Shown here in pieces: positions 8,801-16,690 of a stretch of 64,000 bases of DNA. Source of the DNA: Bradyrhizobium sp. 164. Lineage in GTDB: Bacteria > Pseudomonadota > Alphaproteobacteria > Rhizobiales > Xanthobacteraceae. The stretch covers positions 186,001-250,000 of the forward strand of contig NZ_JADPKA010000110.1 in assembly GCF_023073715.1 (NCBI RefSeq). Direction: 5' to 3'. The notes under the pieces were generated by a model. That model made no database searches. It saw only the letters and a list, made by a program, of their open reading frames with translations, and had not been told where the DNA came from. A program made the translations under genes and the position numbers. Position 1 is the first letter of the stretch. The number at the start of each line of letters is the position of its first letter.

Positions 8801-9220
8801 ATGACAGAGCACAGCCTCTGGCGTTTCTCGCGCGCGTTGCATGGCGCGATCAACGACCGGCAGTTCAGGGATATCGAGGCCCTGATCGACGAGGACGTCG
8901 AGTGGGCCCTGTACGGCCCGATCGACATGTTTCCGTTCCTTGGCGCGCGCCAGGGCAAGGACGCCGTGCTCGACGTCATCCGCCAGCTCGCCGACAATTT
9001 CCACGTTCGCCGCTTCGACCGCGAGAGCATCATGCTCGGCGTTGATTCAGCCGCCTCGATGCTGCGCTATTCGCTGACGGCGCTCGATTCCAACAAGCAG
9101 TTCGCCCAGTTCAGGGCGGGAAAGCTCACCAGCATGCGGGTACTGATCGATACGTTCGACCTGGTCGAGCAGGCACTCGGCCGCGCCATTCATCTGCCGA
9201 AGATGAGCCGCGCCGGCTGA
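8801..9220 (+). CDS. SnoaL/NTF2-like fold protein
   Basis: A 139-residue protein whose pattern (FSRALHGAINDRQFRDIEALIDEDVEWALYG, then DAVLDVIRQLADNF, then strands ending SMRVLIDTFDLVEQALGR) fits the nuclear transport factor 2 / SnoaL-like fold, used by many small ketosteroid isomerase-like enzymes and ligand-binding proteins. The ATG at 8801 follows AGGACAG at a good distance; the upstream in-frame ATG would add a hydrophobic segment unlike the family. The substrate is unknown. Confidence 0.7.
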   Translation: MTEHSLWRFSRALHGAINDRQFRDIEALIDEDVEWALYGPIDMFPFLGARQGKDAVLDVIRQLADNFHVRRFDRESIMLGVDSAASMLRYSLTALDSNKQFAQFRAGKLTSMRVLIDTFDLVEQALGRAIHLPKMSRAG

Positions 9221-9234
9221 GGGGGACGCCAACG

Positions 9235-9253
9235 GGTCCCGCTGTTCGGGACC
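9235..9253. terminator. stem-loop after the SnoaL-like gene
   Basis: GGTCCCG (9235-9241) pairs with CGGGACC (9247-9253) around a 5-base loop, 14 bases after the stop codon at 9220. No T run follows, so it is at best a weak terminator or an mRNA 3' end stabiliser. Confidence 0.3.
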
Positions 9254-9478
9254 GATGACGACGCTCACATGACGCCCTGGCTTCCAGCCCCGCCGGATGC
9301 GGTCGTGTCACAGCTCGTCGTCGGGCGCGCGCCTTTCGCGCGGCCCGTTGGTTCGTTATGCGAGGCGAGCCGCCACAATTTCGTGACGATGGATCAGCAT
9401 CTGTCGCGCGGAATGGCGCACGGCCGAAGGCCGATATATATTGTTGGAAAGCGTGCGCTGGGGTTCGCGGGCAGGACG

Positions 9479-10390
9479 ATGGAATTCTCGACAGGGTTTG
9501 GCCGGACCAGGCTGCCGTTGCTGGCGGCCGCATTCATTCTGGGCTCCGTGCTGACGGTCTCGGCACAGATCATTCCATCCGCGACGATCGCGCCTGACGA
9601 TGAGGCCGAGACCGAGGCGGCGCAGGCCCCCGACGTCAATGACCCCGACGTGCTCAAAGGCATCGACGTCGACAAGCTCGACTGGAGCCAGCTCGCGGTC
9701 GATGCCGGCACCGGCATTGACCCCATGGCCGCCAAGAAGCGCGCCCAGACCGCGGCCAAGGACGGCCTGGCCTGGTCGTCGAATCCAAATGCAAACGGCT
9801 CCTCGGCGGTGACGGTGAAGCAATCGGTGTTCTCGTTCTGGGACACGCGGATCGGCGCCGACATGACGGTGACGAGCGAGCCGCGGACGATGTCCGAGTT
9901 GCTGGCGCAGAAGGCCGCCAATGGCGGCAGCCTACCGCAATCCTCCGGCAGCGCCTGGGCGGCGGCGACAGCGCCGGGCGCGGGCTCGATCTGGGACAAG
10001 ACCGCGGTGGAAGCCCGGGTCGATCCCGGCACCGAACACAGCAAGATCGGCGCCTCGTTGACCAAGTCGGTGCCGCTGTCGGGCGACACCTCGCTGACGC
10101 TCCAGAACGGCTACAGCGTCAACCAGCAGGGCACGACCGCCGTCCCCGGCATCGGCGGCCACGTCATGCGAAATTACGAGACCGATCAGACCGCCAAGAT
10201 CACCCTCACCGACACCGGCACCAGCATTACCGCCGGCCAGACGCTGTCGACCACCGACGACAAATGGCTGCGCAAGTTCGGTGCCGAGCAAAAGCTGTTC
10301 GACAATGTCACCGTCTCAGGCTCGGTCGGCGAGACCTCGCAAGGCGCGATCAACAAGAGCCTGACGGCCGGTTTCAAGAAGAGCTGGTAG
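9479..10390 (+). CDS. secreted, possibly outer-membrane protein of unknown function
   Basis: A 303-residue protein with a Sec-type signal peptide (LPLLAAAFILGSVLTVSAQ). After an acidic linker, the second half is made of alternating hydrophobic/polar strands rich in Gly, Thr and Ser (TSLTLQNGYSVNQQG, AKITLTDTGTSI, FDNVTVSGSVGE) and the chain ends AGFKKSW with a terminal aromatic residue, as in outer-membrane beta-barrels. No known family was recognised. The frame is open upstream, but ATG 9479 gives a proper signal peptide. Confidence 0.6.
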   Translation: MEFSTGFGRTRLPLLAAAFILGSVLTVSAQIIPSATIAPDDEAETEAAQAPDVNDPDVLKGIDVDKLDWSQLAVDAGTGIDPMAAKKRAQTAAKDGLAWSSNPNANGSSAVTVKQSVFSFWDTRIGADMTVTSEPRTMSELLAQKAANGGSLPQSSGSAWAAATAPGAGSIWDKTAVEARVDPGTEHSKIGASLTKSVPLSGDTSLTLQNGYSVNQQGTTAVPGIGGHVMRNYETDQTAKITLTDTGTSITAGQTLSTTDDKWLRKFGAEQKLFDNVTVSGSVGETSQGAINKSLTAGFKKSW

Positions 10391-10404
10391 GGCGAGCCGC
10401 CACT

Positions 10405-10525
10405 TCCCCTCATCCTGAGGGCGCTCCGAAGGAGCGCGTCTCGAAGGATCGAGGGCTCGCTGCTACAGCGGGGCCTGCATGGTTCGAGACCCGCGCGAAG
10501 GGCGCGCTCCTCACCATGAGGGGAT
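10405..10525. repeat. dispersed palindromic element (CCTCATCCTGAGG type)
   Basis: An imperfect 120-base inverted repeat beginning CCCCTCATCCTGAGG and ending CCTCACCATGAGGGG, with inner pairs TCTCGAAGGATCGAG and GGTTCGAGACCCGCG. This layout is common between genes in Bradyrhizobium and relatives. It fills most of the 319-base gap after the secreted protein gene; the rest (10526-10709) shows nothing I recognise. Confidence 0.65.
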
Positions 10526-10709
10526 GGCTTGCCGTCGCGGTTCCCTATTCACATTCTCCTAACCATACGCCACGGCAAAACCCCCGAATGGTCCGCCCTT
10601 GCCGCATCTCGGCCCATTTGCGGTCAAAATCGGACGCCCTAGTCGCCAAAATAGACGTCGTCGTGCGGGGGACACTCGCGCCGCGCTCAACGCGAACAGG
10701 GGAATAACG

Positions 10710-11132
10710 ATGAACGCCATGCGTCCGGAAAAGACCGAAACCACCGAGACCGAGACGGTCGACACCAACCTCGCCGCCGTGACCGAGGTCGAGGCCGGCA
10801 TCCGCGATTTCGTCCGCAACGACATCGCCTATCTGCGCCGTCCGGCATCGACGACCACCGACGCGCCGCCGCTCGACCCGAGCGCCGAAGCCACCGTCAA
10901 CAACGTCAACTCGCTGATCCAGCGCGTCGCCGGCACCTCGCTGGCCGAGATCGAGAACTTGATCTCCGAGCTCGAGAGCCTGCGCGACCTGCTCCATGCC
11001 GAAGGCCAGCGCGTCCAGCGCGAGATCTCCGGCTACGCCCAGCTCAGCCAGGCCGCGATGAAGTCGACCCGCATGATCGCCGACAACGTCGCGCAGTGGA
11101 AGCGCGCCGCCGACGGCCTGCGCAACAGCTGA
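10710..11132 (+). CDS. hypothetical protein, helical
   Basis: A 140-residue soluble protein. It opens with a Thr/Glu-rich stretch, then a predicted helix (VTEVEAGIRDFVRNDI), a proline-rich hinge, and two long amphipathic helices (VNNVNSLIQRVAGTSLAEIE and the region around LRDLLHAEGQRVQREI) that could form a coiled coil. No signal peptide or catalytic motif. ATG at 10710 follows AGGGGAATAACG. Function unknown; the helical make-up suggests a structural or partner-binding role. Confidence 0.6.
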   Translation: MNAMRPEKTETTETETVDTNLAAVTEVEAGIRDFVRNDIAYLRRPASTTTDAPPLDPSAEATVNNVNSLIQRVAGTSLAEIENLISELESLRDLLHAEGQRVQREISGYAQLSQAAMKSTRMIADNVAQWKRAADGLRNS

Positions 11133-11236
11133 CCGCGAAGCACCGCATCATCGGCCGCCGCGTTCCCGGAAGGGGAGCGCGGCGGTTTTGATTCATGGGG
11201 CATGTGATAGGTGCGCACACGCGCCGACATGATAGG

Positions 11237-11332
11237 TGTCGTCGCCCGCGCAGGCGGGCGATCCAGTACTCCGAGACAGTGCCAGGATACGGAGGGGCTG
11301 CGGCGTACTGGATGCCTTCGCGGGGCACGACA
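11237..11332. repeat. dispersed palindromic element (GCGGGCGATCCAGTA type)
   Basis: The left arm GTCGTCGCCCGC..GCGGGCGATCCAGTAC pairs imperfectly with the right arm GTACTGGATGCCTTCGCGGGGCACGAC about 60 bases on. It lies in the 316-base gap 11133-11448; outside the element I see nothing there except the ribosome-binding site of the next small gene. Confidence 0.6.
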
Positions 11333-11448
11333 GCGGAGGATGTGGCAGCACGGGCGTGACAGCGTAGGGTGTTTGAACCCTCCATCCTTCCCCAGCGACC
11401 AATGCCAAGCGTCGATGGCCGTCTTACGGCCTGGCGGGGGGACATGTC

Positions 11449-11586
11449 ATGGAAAGCATTCGGCCCGATAACACGGACCCTATATCGCTGCGGCCGGCAC
11501 CGAATCAGCTCGGCACGATCATGCTGCGCTTTGTCGGATTGCTGGTGGTTGCGGTCGCGGTGCTGGCGTTCGTCTACAGCCGCTGA
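11449..11586 (+). CDS. 45-residue single-pass membrane protein
   Basis: Reading starts MESIRPDNTDPISLRPAPNQ, then a polar linker and one hydrophobic helix (LRFVGLLVVAVAVLAFVYSR) at the very C-terminus. A GGGGGGA ribosome-binding site lies about 8 bases before the ATG. Such tail-anchored mini-proteins are easily missed in annotation. It is convergent with another small membrane protein at 11617. No function is known. Confidence 0.55.
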   Translation: MESIRPDNTDPISLRPAPNQLGTIMLRFVGLLVVAVAVLAFVYSR

Positions 11587-11616
11587 CGCGCGGCGGCCCC
11601 GACAAGTAACGAACTC

Positions 11617-11763
11617 TTACCGAGCGGCTTCCACGGTCGAGGCTTCCAGGGTGTAGGCGCCATCGGCATAGCCCTTCACCACCATGCCGGCAACCAGCAT
11701 CACGGCCAGCGTCGCGGTCGCGAAGATGAATCCGACAAACTTGAGTGCGCCGCGATCTGCCAT
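11617..11763 (-). CDS. 48-residue single-pass membrane protein
   Basis: The product begins MADRGALKFVGFIFATATLA and has one strong hydrophobic helix (about residues 8-31), followed by a short outside tail. A GGGGACGAGGA stretch precedes the ATG at 11763. The same frame extends upstream to 11949, but that part has an odd composition and no ribosome-binding site. Likely a real small inner-membrane protein of unknown role. Confidence 0.55.
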   Translation of the reverse strand: MADRGALKFVGFIFATATLAVMLVAGMVVKGYADGAYTLEASTVEAAR

Positions 11764-11961
11764 GGTCCTCGTCCCCTGTCCTCTGCCCATTCGTTTCAAA
11801 TAGACAGCGACAGGTTCATAATTAGTTAGCACCTCACTGGTTCCGCCAAACTGCTTCGCGGTAACCATATCGCGCAGGCTTATGACAGCCACGCCGAATC
11901 GCGTCCATAGCGCGCGGGCAACACTCGCGCACTCAATTGGACCGTTCATCCTGGAACAGAT

Positions 11962-12444
11962 CTAACCACCGTTCGTGCGCATCGGCACAAAGGCTGAGGC
12001 GGTGATGGAATAGACCTCCTCGCCGCGCTGGTTAGTGCCGGTGGTGCGAGCCGTCAGAATGCCCCAGCCGGGACGCGAGGCGGAGGTGCGCTTGTCGATG
12101 ACGACGTTGACGTAGGCGACCGTGTCGCCGGCAAGCACCGGCCTGATCCAGCGCAGATCGCGAAAGCCCGGCGACGGACCCCACACCGCAACTTCCTCCT
12201 CGCGCGAGGCGGCTTCCCGCGCCAAGCGCTGGCCGTCGGCGACAAGCAGGCTCATGCAGGCCGAGCCGACATGCCAACCGGAGGCGGCGAGCCCGCCGAA
12301 CAGCGAGTTCTTGCCTTCCTCCTCGTCGAGGTGGAAGCGCTGCGGGTCGAACTTGGCGGCGAAGCTCTTGATGGACTCCGCTGTGAACGTATAGGTGCCG
12401 ATCTCGCGGCGCTGGCCGATCTCGATATCCTCGAAGAACCGCAT
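11962..12444 (-). CDS. MaoC family hotdog dehydratase/hydratase
   Basis: A 160-residue single-hotdog protein. The hydratase-2 signature KFDPQRFHLDEE gives Asp33 and His38, the expected catalytic pair of (R)-specific enoyl-CoA hydratases. Its ATG overlaps the stop of the upstream MaoC gene by one base (TGATG), so the two are translated together and probably form a heterodimer, as two-gene MaoC pairs often do (inference). The acyl-CoA substrate is unknown. Confidence 0.85.
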   Translation of the reverse strand: MRFFEDIEIGQRREIGTYTFTAESIKSFAAKFDPQRFHLDEEEGKNSLFGGLAASGWHVGSACMSLLVADGQRLAREAASREEEVAVWGPSPGFRDLRWIRPVLAGDTVAYVNVVIDKRTSASRPGWGILTARTTGTNQRGEEVYSITASAFVPMRTNGG

Positions 12445-12896
12445 CAGGCCGTCCCCTCGCGCCGCTTGATCAGGATCGGCGAGGTCATCTCGGCGAGCGC
12501 CTGCCCCGCAGCGTTGCGCACGGTGCATTTGAACTTGACGATGCCGAGCTCCGGGCGACTTTTCGAAGTGCGCGCCTCCACGACGTCGACGTCGAGCATG
12601 AGGTCGTCGCCGGGCCGGAGCGGAGACAACCAGCGCACCTCGTCGACGCCGGGCGAGCCGAGCGAAGCCGCGCGCGTAATAAAACCATCGGCCATCATCC
12701 GCGTCATCAGCGAACAGAGGTGCCACCCCGAACCGGACAGGCCGCGCAGCATGCTTCTAGCCGCCGCCTCCTCATCGAGGTGCATCGGCTGCGGGTCGAA
12801 CTCGGCAGCAAAGGCCAAAATCTCGTCGCGAGTGACATGGCGCGGGCCGAACGTTCCGAACCGCCCGGGCGGGAAATCTTCGAAGGTCAGGGTCAT
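12444..12896 (-). CDS. MaoC family hotdog dehydratase/hydratase
   Basis: A 150-residue single-hotdog protein with EFDPQPMHLDEE, placing Asp34 and His39 at the catalytic positions. It is the first gene of a coupled pair with the next MaoC gene, from which it differs clearly in sequence, so this is an old duplication and not a recent one. It probably hydrates or dehydrates a CoA thioester in fatty or dicarboxylic acid metabolism. Confidence 0.85.
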   Translation of the reverse strand: MTLTFEDFPPGRFGTFGPRHVTRDEILAFAAEFDPQPMHLDEEAAARSMLRGLSGSGWHLCSLMTRMMADGFITRAASLGSPGVDEVRWLSPLRPGDDLMLDVDVVEARTSKSRPELGIVKFKCTVRNAAGQALAEMTSPILIKRREGTA

Positions 12897-13079
12897 CTTG
12901 GGATTGGTTCGCGGAAATGACAGATTGTGGCCGCACTTTGTGGCAATCTCAACCCGCGGGCCCGCATGGCTCGTGCTACATTCGATGCAGCGGGGTTGGT
13001 CTTGAGTCGGATCAGCCGAAAGTCAGGATCATTTAGCAAAGCCGGATCTGGCAAAAGCCGCTTTGCCCTGGGGAGAACG

Positions 13080-13376
13080 ATGTTTTCATTCAGCGACCTG
13101 TTTCAGTGGGACCGCTTCATCACACCGACGATCATCAAGACCTTCTACTGGCTGGTAATCGCGCTGATCTGCCTGTTCGGCCTCTCCGGCGTCTTCTCCG
13201 GCTTGGCTGCGATGGCGATCAGTCCGTTCGGCGGCTTCCTGGTGCTGCTGTCGTCGATCGCGAGCGTCGTCGTCGGCGTGGTGTTCTCGCGCATCCTCGC
13301 CGAGCTGATCCTGATCGTCTTCCGCATCAACGAGCATCTCGGCGCGATCAGGGACCAGGGCGGCGGGGTGCGGTGA
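13080..13376 (+). CDS. DUF4282 domain membrane protein
   Basis: A 98-residue protein starting MFSFSDLFQWDRFITPTIIK, followed by two hydrophobic helices (FYWLVIALICLFGLSGVFSG and FLVLLSSIASVVVGVVFSR) and the polar end LAELILIVFRINEHLGAIRD. This layout and the FRINEHL ending are typical of DUF4282. It sits in the inner membrane; function unknown. GGGGAGAACG precedes the ATG. Confidence 0.8.
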   Translation: MFSFSDLFQWDRFITPTIIKTFYWLVIALICLFGLSGVFSGLAAMAISPFGGFLVLLSSIASVVVGVVFSRILAELILIVFRINEHLGAIRDQGGGVR

Positions 13377-13383
13377 GCCTTGT

Positions 13384-13418
13384 CATTCCGGGCTCGCGCA
13401 AGACGCGCGCCCGGAATG
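13384..13418. repeat. palindromic repeat between convergent genes
   Basis: CATTCCGGGC and GCCCGGAATG form a perfect 10-base-arm inverted repeat around a GC-rich loop, filling the 53 bases between the convergent DUF4282 and ychF genes. It is the same family as 8037-8072 and may act as a two-way transcription end. Confidence 0.65.
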
Positions 13419-13429
13419 ATCGCTTCAAA

Positions 13430-14527
13430 TTACGTATTAAACCTGAAATGCATCACGTCGCCGTCGGCGACGACGTATTCCTTGCCTTCGAGCCGAAGCT
13501 TGCCGGCATCGCGCGCGCCGGCTTCGCCGCCGAGGACGACGTAATCCTCATACGCGATGGTTTCGGCGCGAATGAAACCCTTTTCGAAATCGGTGTGGAT
13601 CACGCCGGCCGCCGCCGGCGCCTTGGTGCCGCGATGGATGGTCCAGGCGCGCGCTTCCTTCGGCCCCACGGTGAAATAGGTGATGAGGTCGAGAAGCCGG
13701 TAGCCGGCGCGGATCAGACGGTCGAGACCGGCTTCTTCGAGACCCAATGTCTCCAGGAAGTCGGCGCGTTCGTCCCGCGAGATGGTCGCGATCTCCGACT
13801 CGATCTTGGCGGAAATGACGACGGCGACGGCGCCCTCCTTGGCGGCCTGCTCCTCGACTGCCTTGGAGAACGAATTGCCCGTTGCGGCCGAGCCTTCCTC
13901 GACGTTGCAAACGTAGAGCACAGGCTTTGATGAGAGCAGCCCCAGCATGGAGAAGGCGCGCTCCTCCTCGGCCTTGCGCTCGACGAGGCGGGCGGGCTTG
14001 CCGTCGCGCAGCAGCACCAGGGTGCGGTTGACGAGGTCGAGCTGCTCCTTGGCGTCCTTGTCGTTGCCCTTGGCTTTCTTCGAGAGGTTGTCGACACGCT
14101 TCTCAAGGCTGTCGAGGTCGGCGAGCATCAGCTCGGTCTCGATGGTCTCGATGTCGGCGAGCGGGGCGATCTTGCCCTCGACGTGGGTGATGTCGGAATC
14201 CTCAAAGCAGCGCACCACATGCGCGATGGCGTCGACCTCGCGGATGTTGGCGAGGAACTGGTTGCCAAGGCCCTCGCCCTTGGACGCGCCGCGCACGAGG
14301 CCCGCGATGTCGACGAAGGTCAGCCGGGTCGGAATGATCTGACCCGATTTGGCGATGGCGGCGAGCTTCTCAAGCCGCGGATCGGGCACGGCAACCTCGC
14401 CGACATTCGGCTCGATGGTGCAGAACGGATAGTTCGCAGCCTGCGCCGCGGCCGTCTCGGTCAGCGCATTGAACAAGGTCGACTTGCCGACATTCGGCAA
14501 TCCGACGATCCCGCATTTGAATCCCAC
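13430..14527 (-). CDS. ychF: ribosome-associated ATPase YchF (Obg family)
   Basis: A 365-residue P-loop protein: G1 GLPNVGKST at residues 9-17, the switch region FVDIAGLVRGASKGEGLGNQ, the NVEE motif in place of NKxD (which makes YchF prefer ATP over GTP), and a C-terminal TGS domain (LITYFTVGPKEARAWTI). It binds ribosomes and is linked to stress responses. The start is GTG at 14527, five bases after the pth stop, with AAGGA inside the end of pth, so expression is coupled. Confidence 0.95.
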   Translation of the reverse strand: MGFKCGIVGLPNVGKSTLFNALTETAAAQAANYPFCTIEPNVGEVAVPDPRLEKLAAIAKSGQIIPTRLTFVDIAGLVRGASKGEGLGNQFLANIREVDAIAHVVRCFEDSDITHVEGKIAPLADIETIETELMLADLDSLEKRVDNLSKKAKGNDKDAKEQLDLVNRTLVLLRDGKPARLVERKAEEERAFSMLGLLSSKPVLYVCNVEEGSAATGNSFSKAVEEQAAKEGAVAVVISAKIESEIATISRDERADFLETLGLEEAGLDRLIRAGYRLLDLITYFTVGPKEARAWTIHRGTKAPAAAGVIHTDFEKGFIRAETIAYEDYVVLGGEAGARDAGKLRLEGKEYVVADGDVMHFRFNT

Positions 14528-14532
14528 GAGCG

Positions 14533-15138
14533 TTATTCCTTGCCGTTGTCGTCCTTGATCAAAAATCCCTTTGCCTGCATAGCAAGGTGCACCCTGTTGG
14601 CGAAGGTCGCGTCGGTGCCCTTGGCAAGCAGCGGGGCGTGCTCGGCGACCGCTTCGCAGAGCGTCGCCACCCATTCGTTGTCGCTCTTGGCGAAGTCCGA
14701 CAGCACGTGGCCGTGCACCAGCTCCTTGACGCCGGGATGTCCGATGCCGAGCCGCACCCTGCGATAGTCGTTGCCGATATGGGCCGAGATCGAACGCAGG
14801 CCGTTGTGCCCGGCAATGCCGCCCCCGATCTTCACCCGCACCTTGCCCGGCGGCAGTTCGAGCTCGTCATGGAACACGCTGACGTCGCCCAGCGCGATCT
14901 TGAAGAAGCCGGCCGCCTCCTGCACGCTGCGACCGGAATCGTTCATGTAGGTCGTGGGCTTGAGCAGGATCACGCGCTCTGGTCCGAGCATGCCTTCCGA
15001 GGTCTCGCCCTGAAAGCGGCGGCGCCATGGCGCAAAGCCATGACGCCGCGCGATCTCGTCCACGGCCATGAAGCCGATATTGTGCCGGTTACGTGCGTAT
15101 TTCGCGCCGGGATTGCCGAGCCCAACAAAGAGTCGCAT
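14533..15138 (-). CDS. pth: peptidyl-tRNA hydrolase
   Basis: A 201-residue enzyme that frees tRNA from prematurely released peptidyl-tRNA. The signature GLGNPGAKYARNRHNIGF carries the catalytic His19; NDSGRSV and HNGLRSI are the other family blocks. The C-terminal tail is slightly longer than in E. coli. It lies between rplY and ychF on the same strand, the usual alphaproteobacterial order rplY-pth-ychF. Confidence 0.95.
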   Translation of the reverse strand: MRLFVGLGNPGAKYARNRHNIGFMAVDEIARRHGFAPWRRRFQGETSEGMLGPERVILLKPTTYMNDSGRSVQEAAGFFKIALGDVSVFHDELELPPGKVRVKIGGGIAGHNGLRSISAHIGNDYRRVRLGIGHPGVKELVHGHVLSDFAKSDNEWVATLCEAVAEHAPLLAKGTDATFANRVHLAMQAKGFLIKDDNGKE

Positions 15139-15198
15139 GACGCGGCGCGCCCCTCGCTCGGCGCGCGATCCTGGGGACCGCGCGCCAGCTTTGAGAGA

Positions 15199-15921
15199 TT
15201 ACTTCTTCTTGTCGCCGCCGGCCGGAGCCTTGGCAGCCGCTGCCGGAGCAGCAGCACCCGCAGCCGGCGCAGCCGCCGCCGGAGCAGCAGCACCCGCGAC
15301 CGGAGCCGCACCACCCGCCGCAGCCGCAGCTGCCGCCTTCTGCTCTTCGGCGTAGCCCGACGGCGGCACGATGGTGACGAGGGTCGCGTCCTCGCGGGTC
15401 AGCGCCTTCACGCCGGCCGGCAGCTTGACGTCGGACAGATGCAGCGAGTGACCGATTTCAAGCGAACCGACGTCAGCCTCGATGTATTGCGGGATGCTCT
15501 CGACACCGCATTCCAGCTCGATCGCATGCGCGACGATGTTGACGGTGCCGCCGCGCTTCACGCCGGGCGAGCCTTCCGCCTTCACCACGTGCAGCGGAAC
15601 GCTGATGCGGATGGTGGCGCCTTCGCCCAGCCGCATGAAATCGACATGGATCGGGAAGTCCTTGACCGGGTCGAGGTGATAGTCGCGCGGAATCACGCGG
15701 TGCTTCTTGCCCTCGAGGTCGATGTCGACGAGCGTGGTCAGGAACCGGCCCGCGAGGATGCGCTGACGCAATTCGCGATCTTCAATCGAGATCGTCACCG
15801 GGGGCTGGTTGTTGCCGTAGATCACTCCGGGCACTCTGCCGGCGCGACGCTCAGCCCGGGCGGCCCCCTTGCCGCTCTTCGGACGTGCGGTCGCCTTCAA
15901 TTCCTTGACGGTCGTCGCCAT
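15199..15921 (-). CDS. rplY: 50S ribosomal protein L25, long Ctc type
   Basis: A 240-residue protein. The N-terminal ~95 residues form the L25 domain that binds 5S rRNA (VKELKATARPKSGKGAARAE, GVIYG); the middle is the TL5/Ctc beta domain (HVDFMRLGEGATIRISVPLH). The last ~45 residues are almost pure Ala/Pro/Gly, ending in GGDKKK. The ATG at 15921 has AAGGA at a proper distance; an upstream ATG would only add eight residues. Confidence 0.95.
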   Translation of the reverse strand: MATTVKELKATARPKSGKGAARAERRAGRVPGVIYGNNQPPVTISIEDRELRQRILAGRFLTTLVDIDLEGKKHRVIPRDYHLDPVKDFPIHVDFMRLGEGATIRISVPLHVVKAEGSPGVKRGGTVNIVAHAIELECGVESIPQYIEADVGSLEIGHSLHLSDVKLPAGVKALTREDATLVTIVPPSGYAEEQKAAAAAAAGGAAPVAGAAAPAAAAPAAGAAAPAAAAKAPAGGDKKK

Positions 15922-16069
15922 GTCGTTAAGTCCTTGTTTTTGCAAAAGTTAATGGGCCGCAGCGCGGCCCATGGCAGCATCCGCAGCAAGCCTCCAGGGG
16001 TGCGGGGGCTGCAGACGTGGCGGGCTTTTACCCGGAAGATGCGGAAATGACAAGGAGAATGGGGTGCCA

Positions 16070-16222
16070 TCCTCCCCTGGAGGAGGAGGGTCGGCGCGTA
16101 GCGCCGGGGTGGGGTGACAGTCTCGCCATCGAGGCGATGCCCGTGGGGAGGGATCACCCCACCCCTCACCGCATTCCGCTTCGCTGCATGCGCTGCGACC
16201 CTCCCCCTCTAGGGAGGTAAGA
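16070..16222. repeat. dispersed palindromic element (CCTCCCC type)
   Basis: An imperfect inverted repeat of ~150 bases, CCTCCCCTGGAGGAGGAGGG at the left and CCCTCCCCCTCTAGGGAGG at the right, with inner pairs GGGGTGGGGTGA and TCACCCCACCCC. It fills half of the 310-base gap between rplY and ubiK. A related short hairpin ending AGGGAGGGTAAGAG occurs at 62970-63012. Confidence 0.6.
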
Positions 16223-16231
16223 GCGCGTGCC

Positions 16232-16492
16232 TTACGTCGGCGTTCCGCCGAACTTGGCCTCCAGCGCCGCGATCCTAGCCTTCAGCGCCTCGTTCTCCTC
16301 GCGGGCGAGGCGGGCCATGTCCTTGACCGCCTCGAACTCCTCGCGCTTGACCAGATCCATGTCGCGCAGGAATTTTTCCGCCTGGGTGCGCATCACCGTG
16401 TCGAACTCGCGCTTGACGCCCTGGGCGGCACCGGCAGCGTCATTCATCAGGCGGCCGATCTCGTCGAAAAACCGGTTGCTGGTCTGGGTCAT
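16232..16492 (-). CDS. UbiK/BMFP family accessory factor
   Basis: An 86-residue protein starting MTQTSNRFFDEIGRLMNDAA, with an amphipathic N-terminal helix and a C-terminal coiled coil (REEFEAVKDMARLAREENEA then LKARIAALEAKFG). This is the BMFP/UbiK pattern; UbiK helps the ubiquinone biosynthesis complex in proteobacteria, and BMFP relatives bind membranes. The ATG at 16492 is chosen over a further ATG because family members begin here. The role in ubiquinone synthesis is inferred from the family. Confidence 0.8.
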   Translation of the reverse strand: MTQTSNRFFDEIGRLMNDAAGAAQGVKREFDTVMRTQAEKFLRDMDLVKREEFEAVKDMARLAREENEALKARIAALEAKFGGTPT

Positions 16493-16690
16493 GGCTGCCT
16501 CCGATAAACTTTGCGCGAATTCTCCGAAACACAATGGCAATCCGACTGGGCCGGTTCAAGGGCCGAGCGGGGGCATCCTTGTCATGCCCCGGTTTCCTTG
16601 CAATCGTATTCAACGTCCCTGCATAACAAGAATCACTGGGCGTCTGCTGGCGCTCGATCGCCGCAATCTCGTTCAGCCATAGAAGGCGCG

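Noticed and set aside
10405..10525. A CRISPR array or tRNA (the segment has GGTTCGAGAC)
   Set aside because: The segment is a single inverted repeat with no regular spacers, and no cloverleaf or acceptor stem can be drawn.
14587..16050. A 487-codon plus-strand frame across pth and rplY
   Set aside because: Both minus-strand genes are certain; the plus frame has no homology-like motif.
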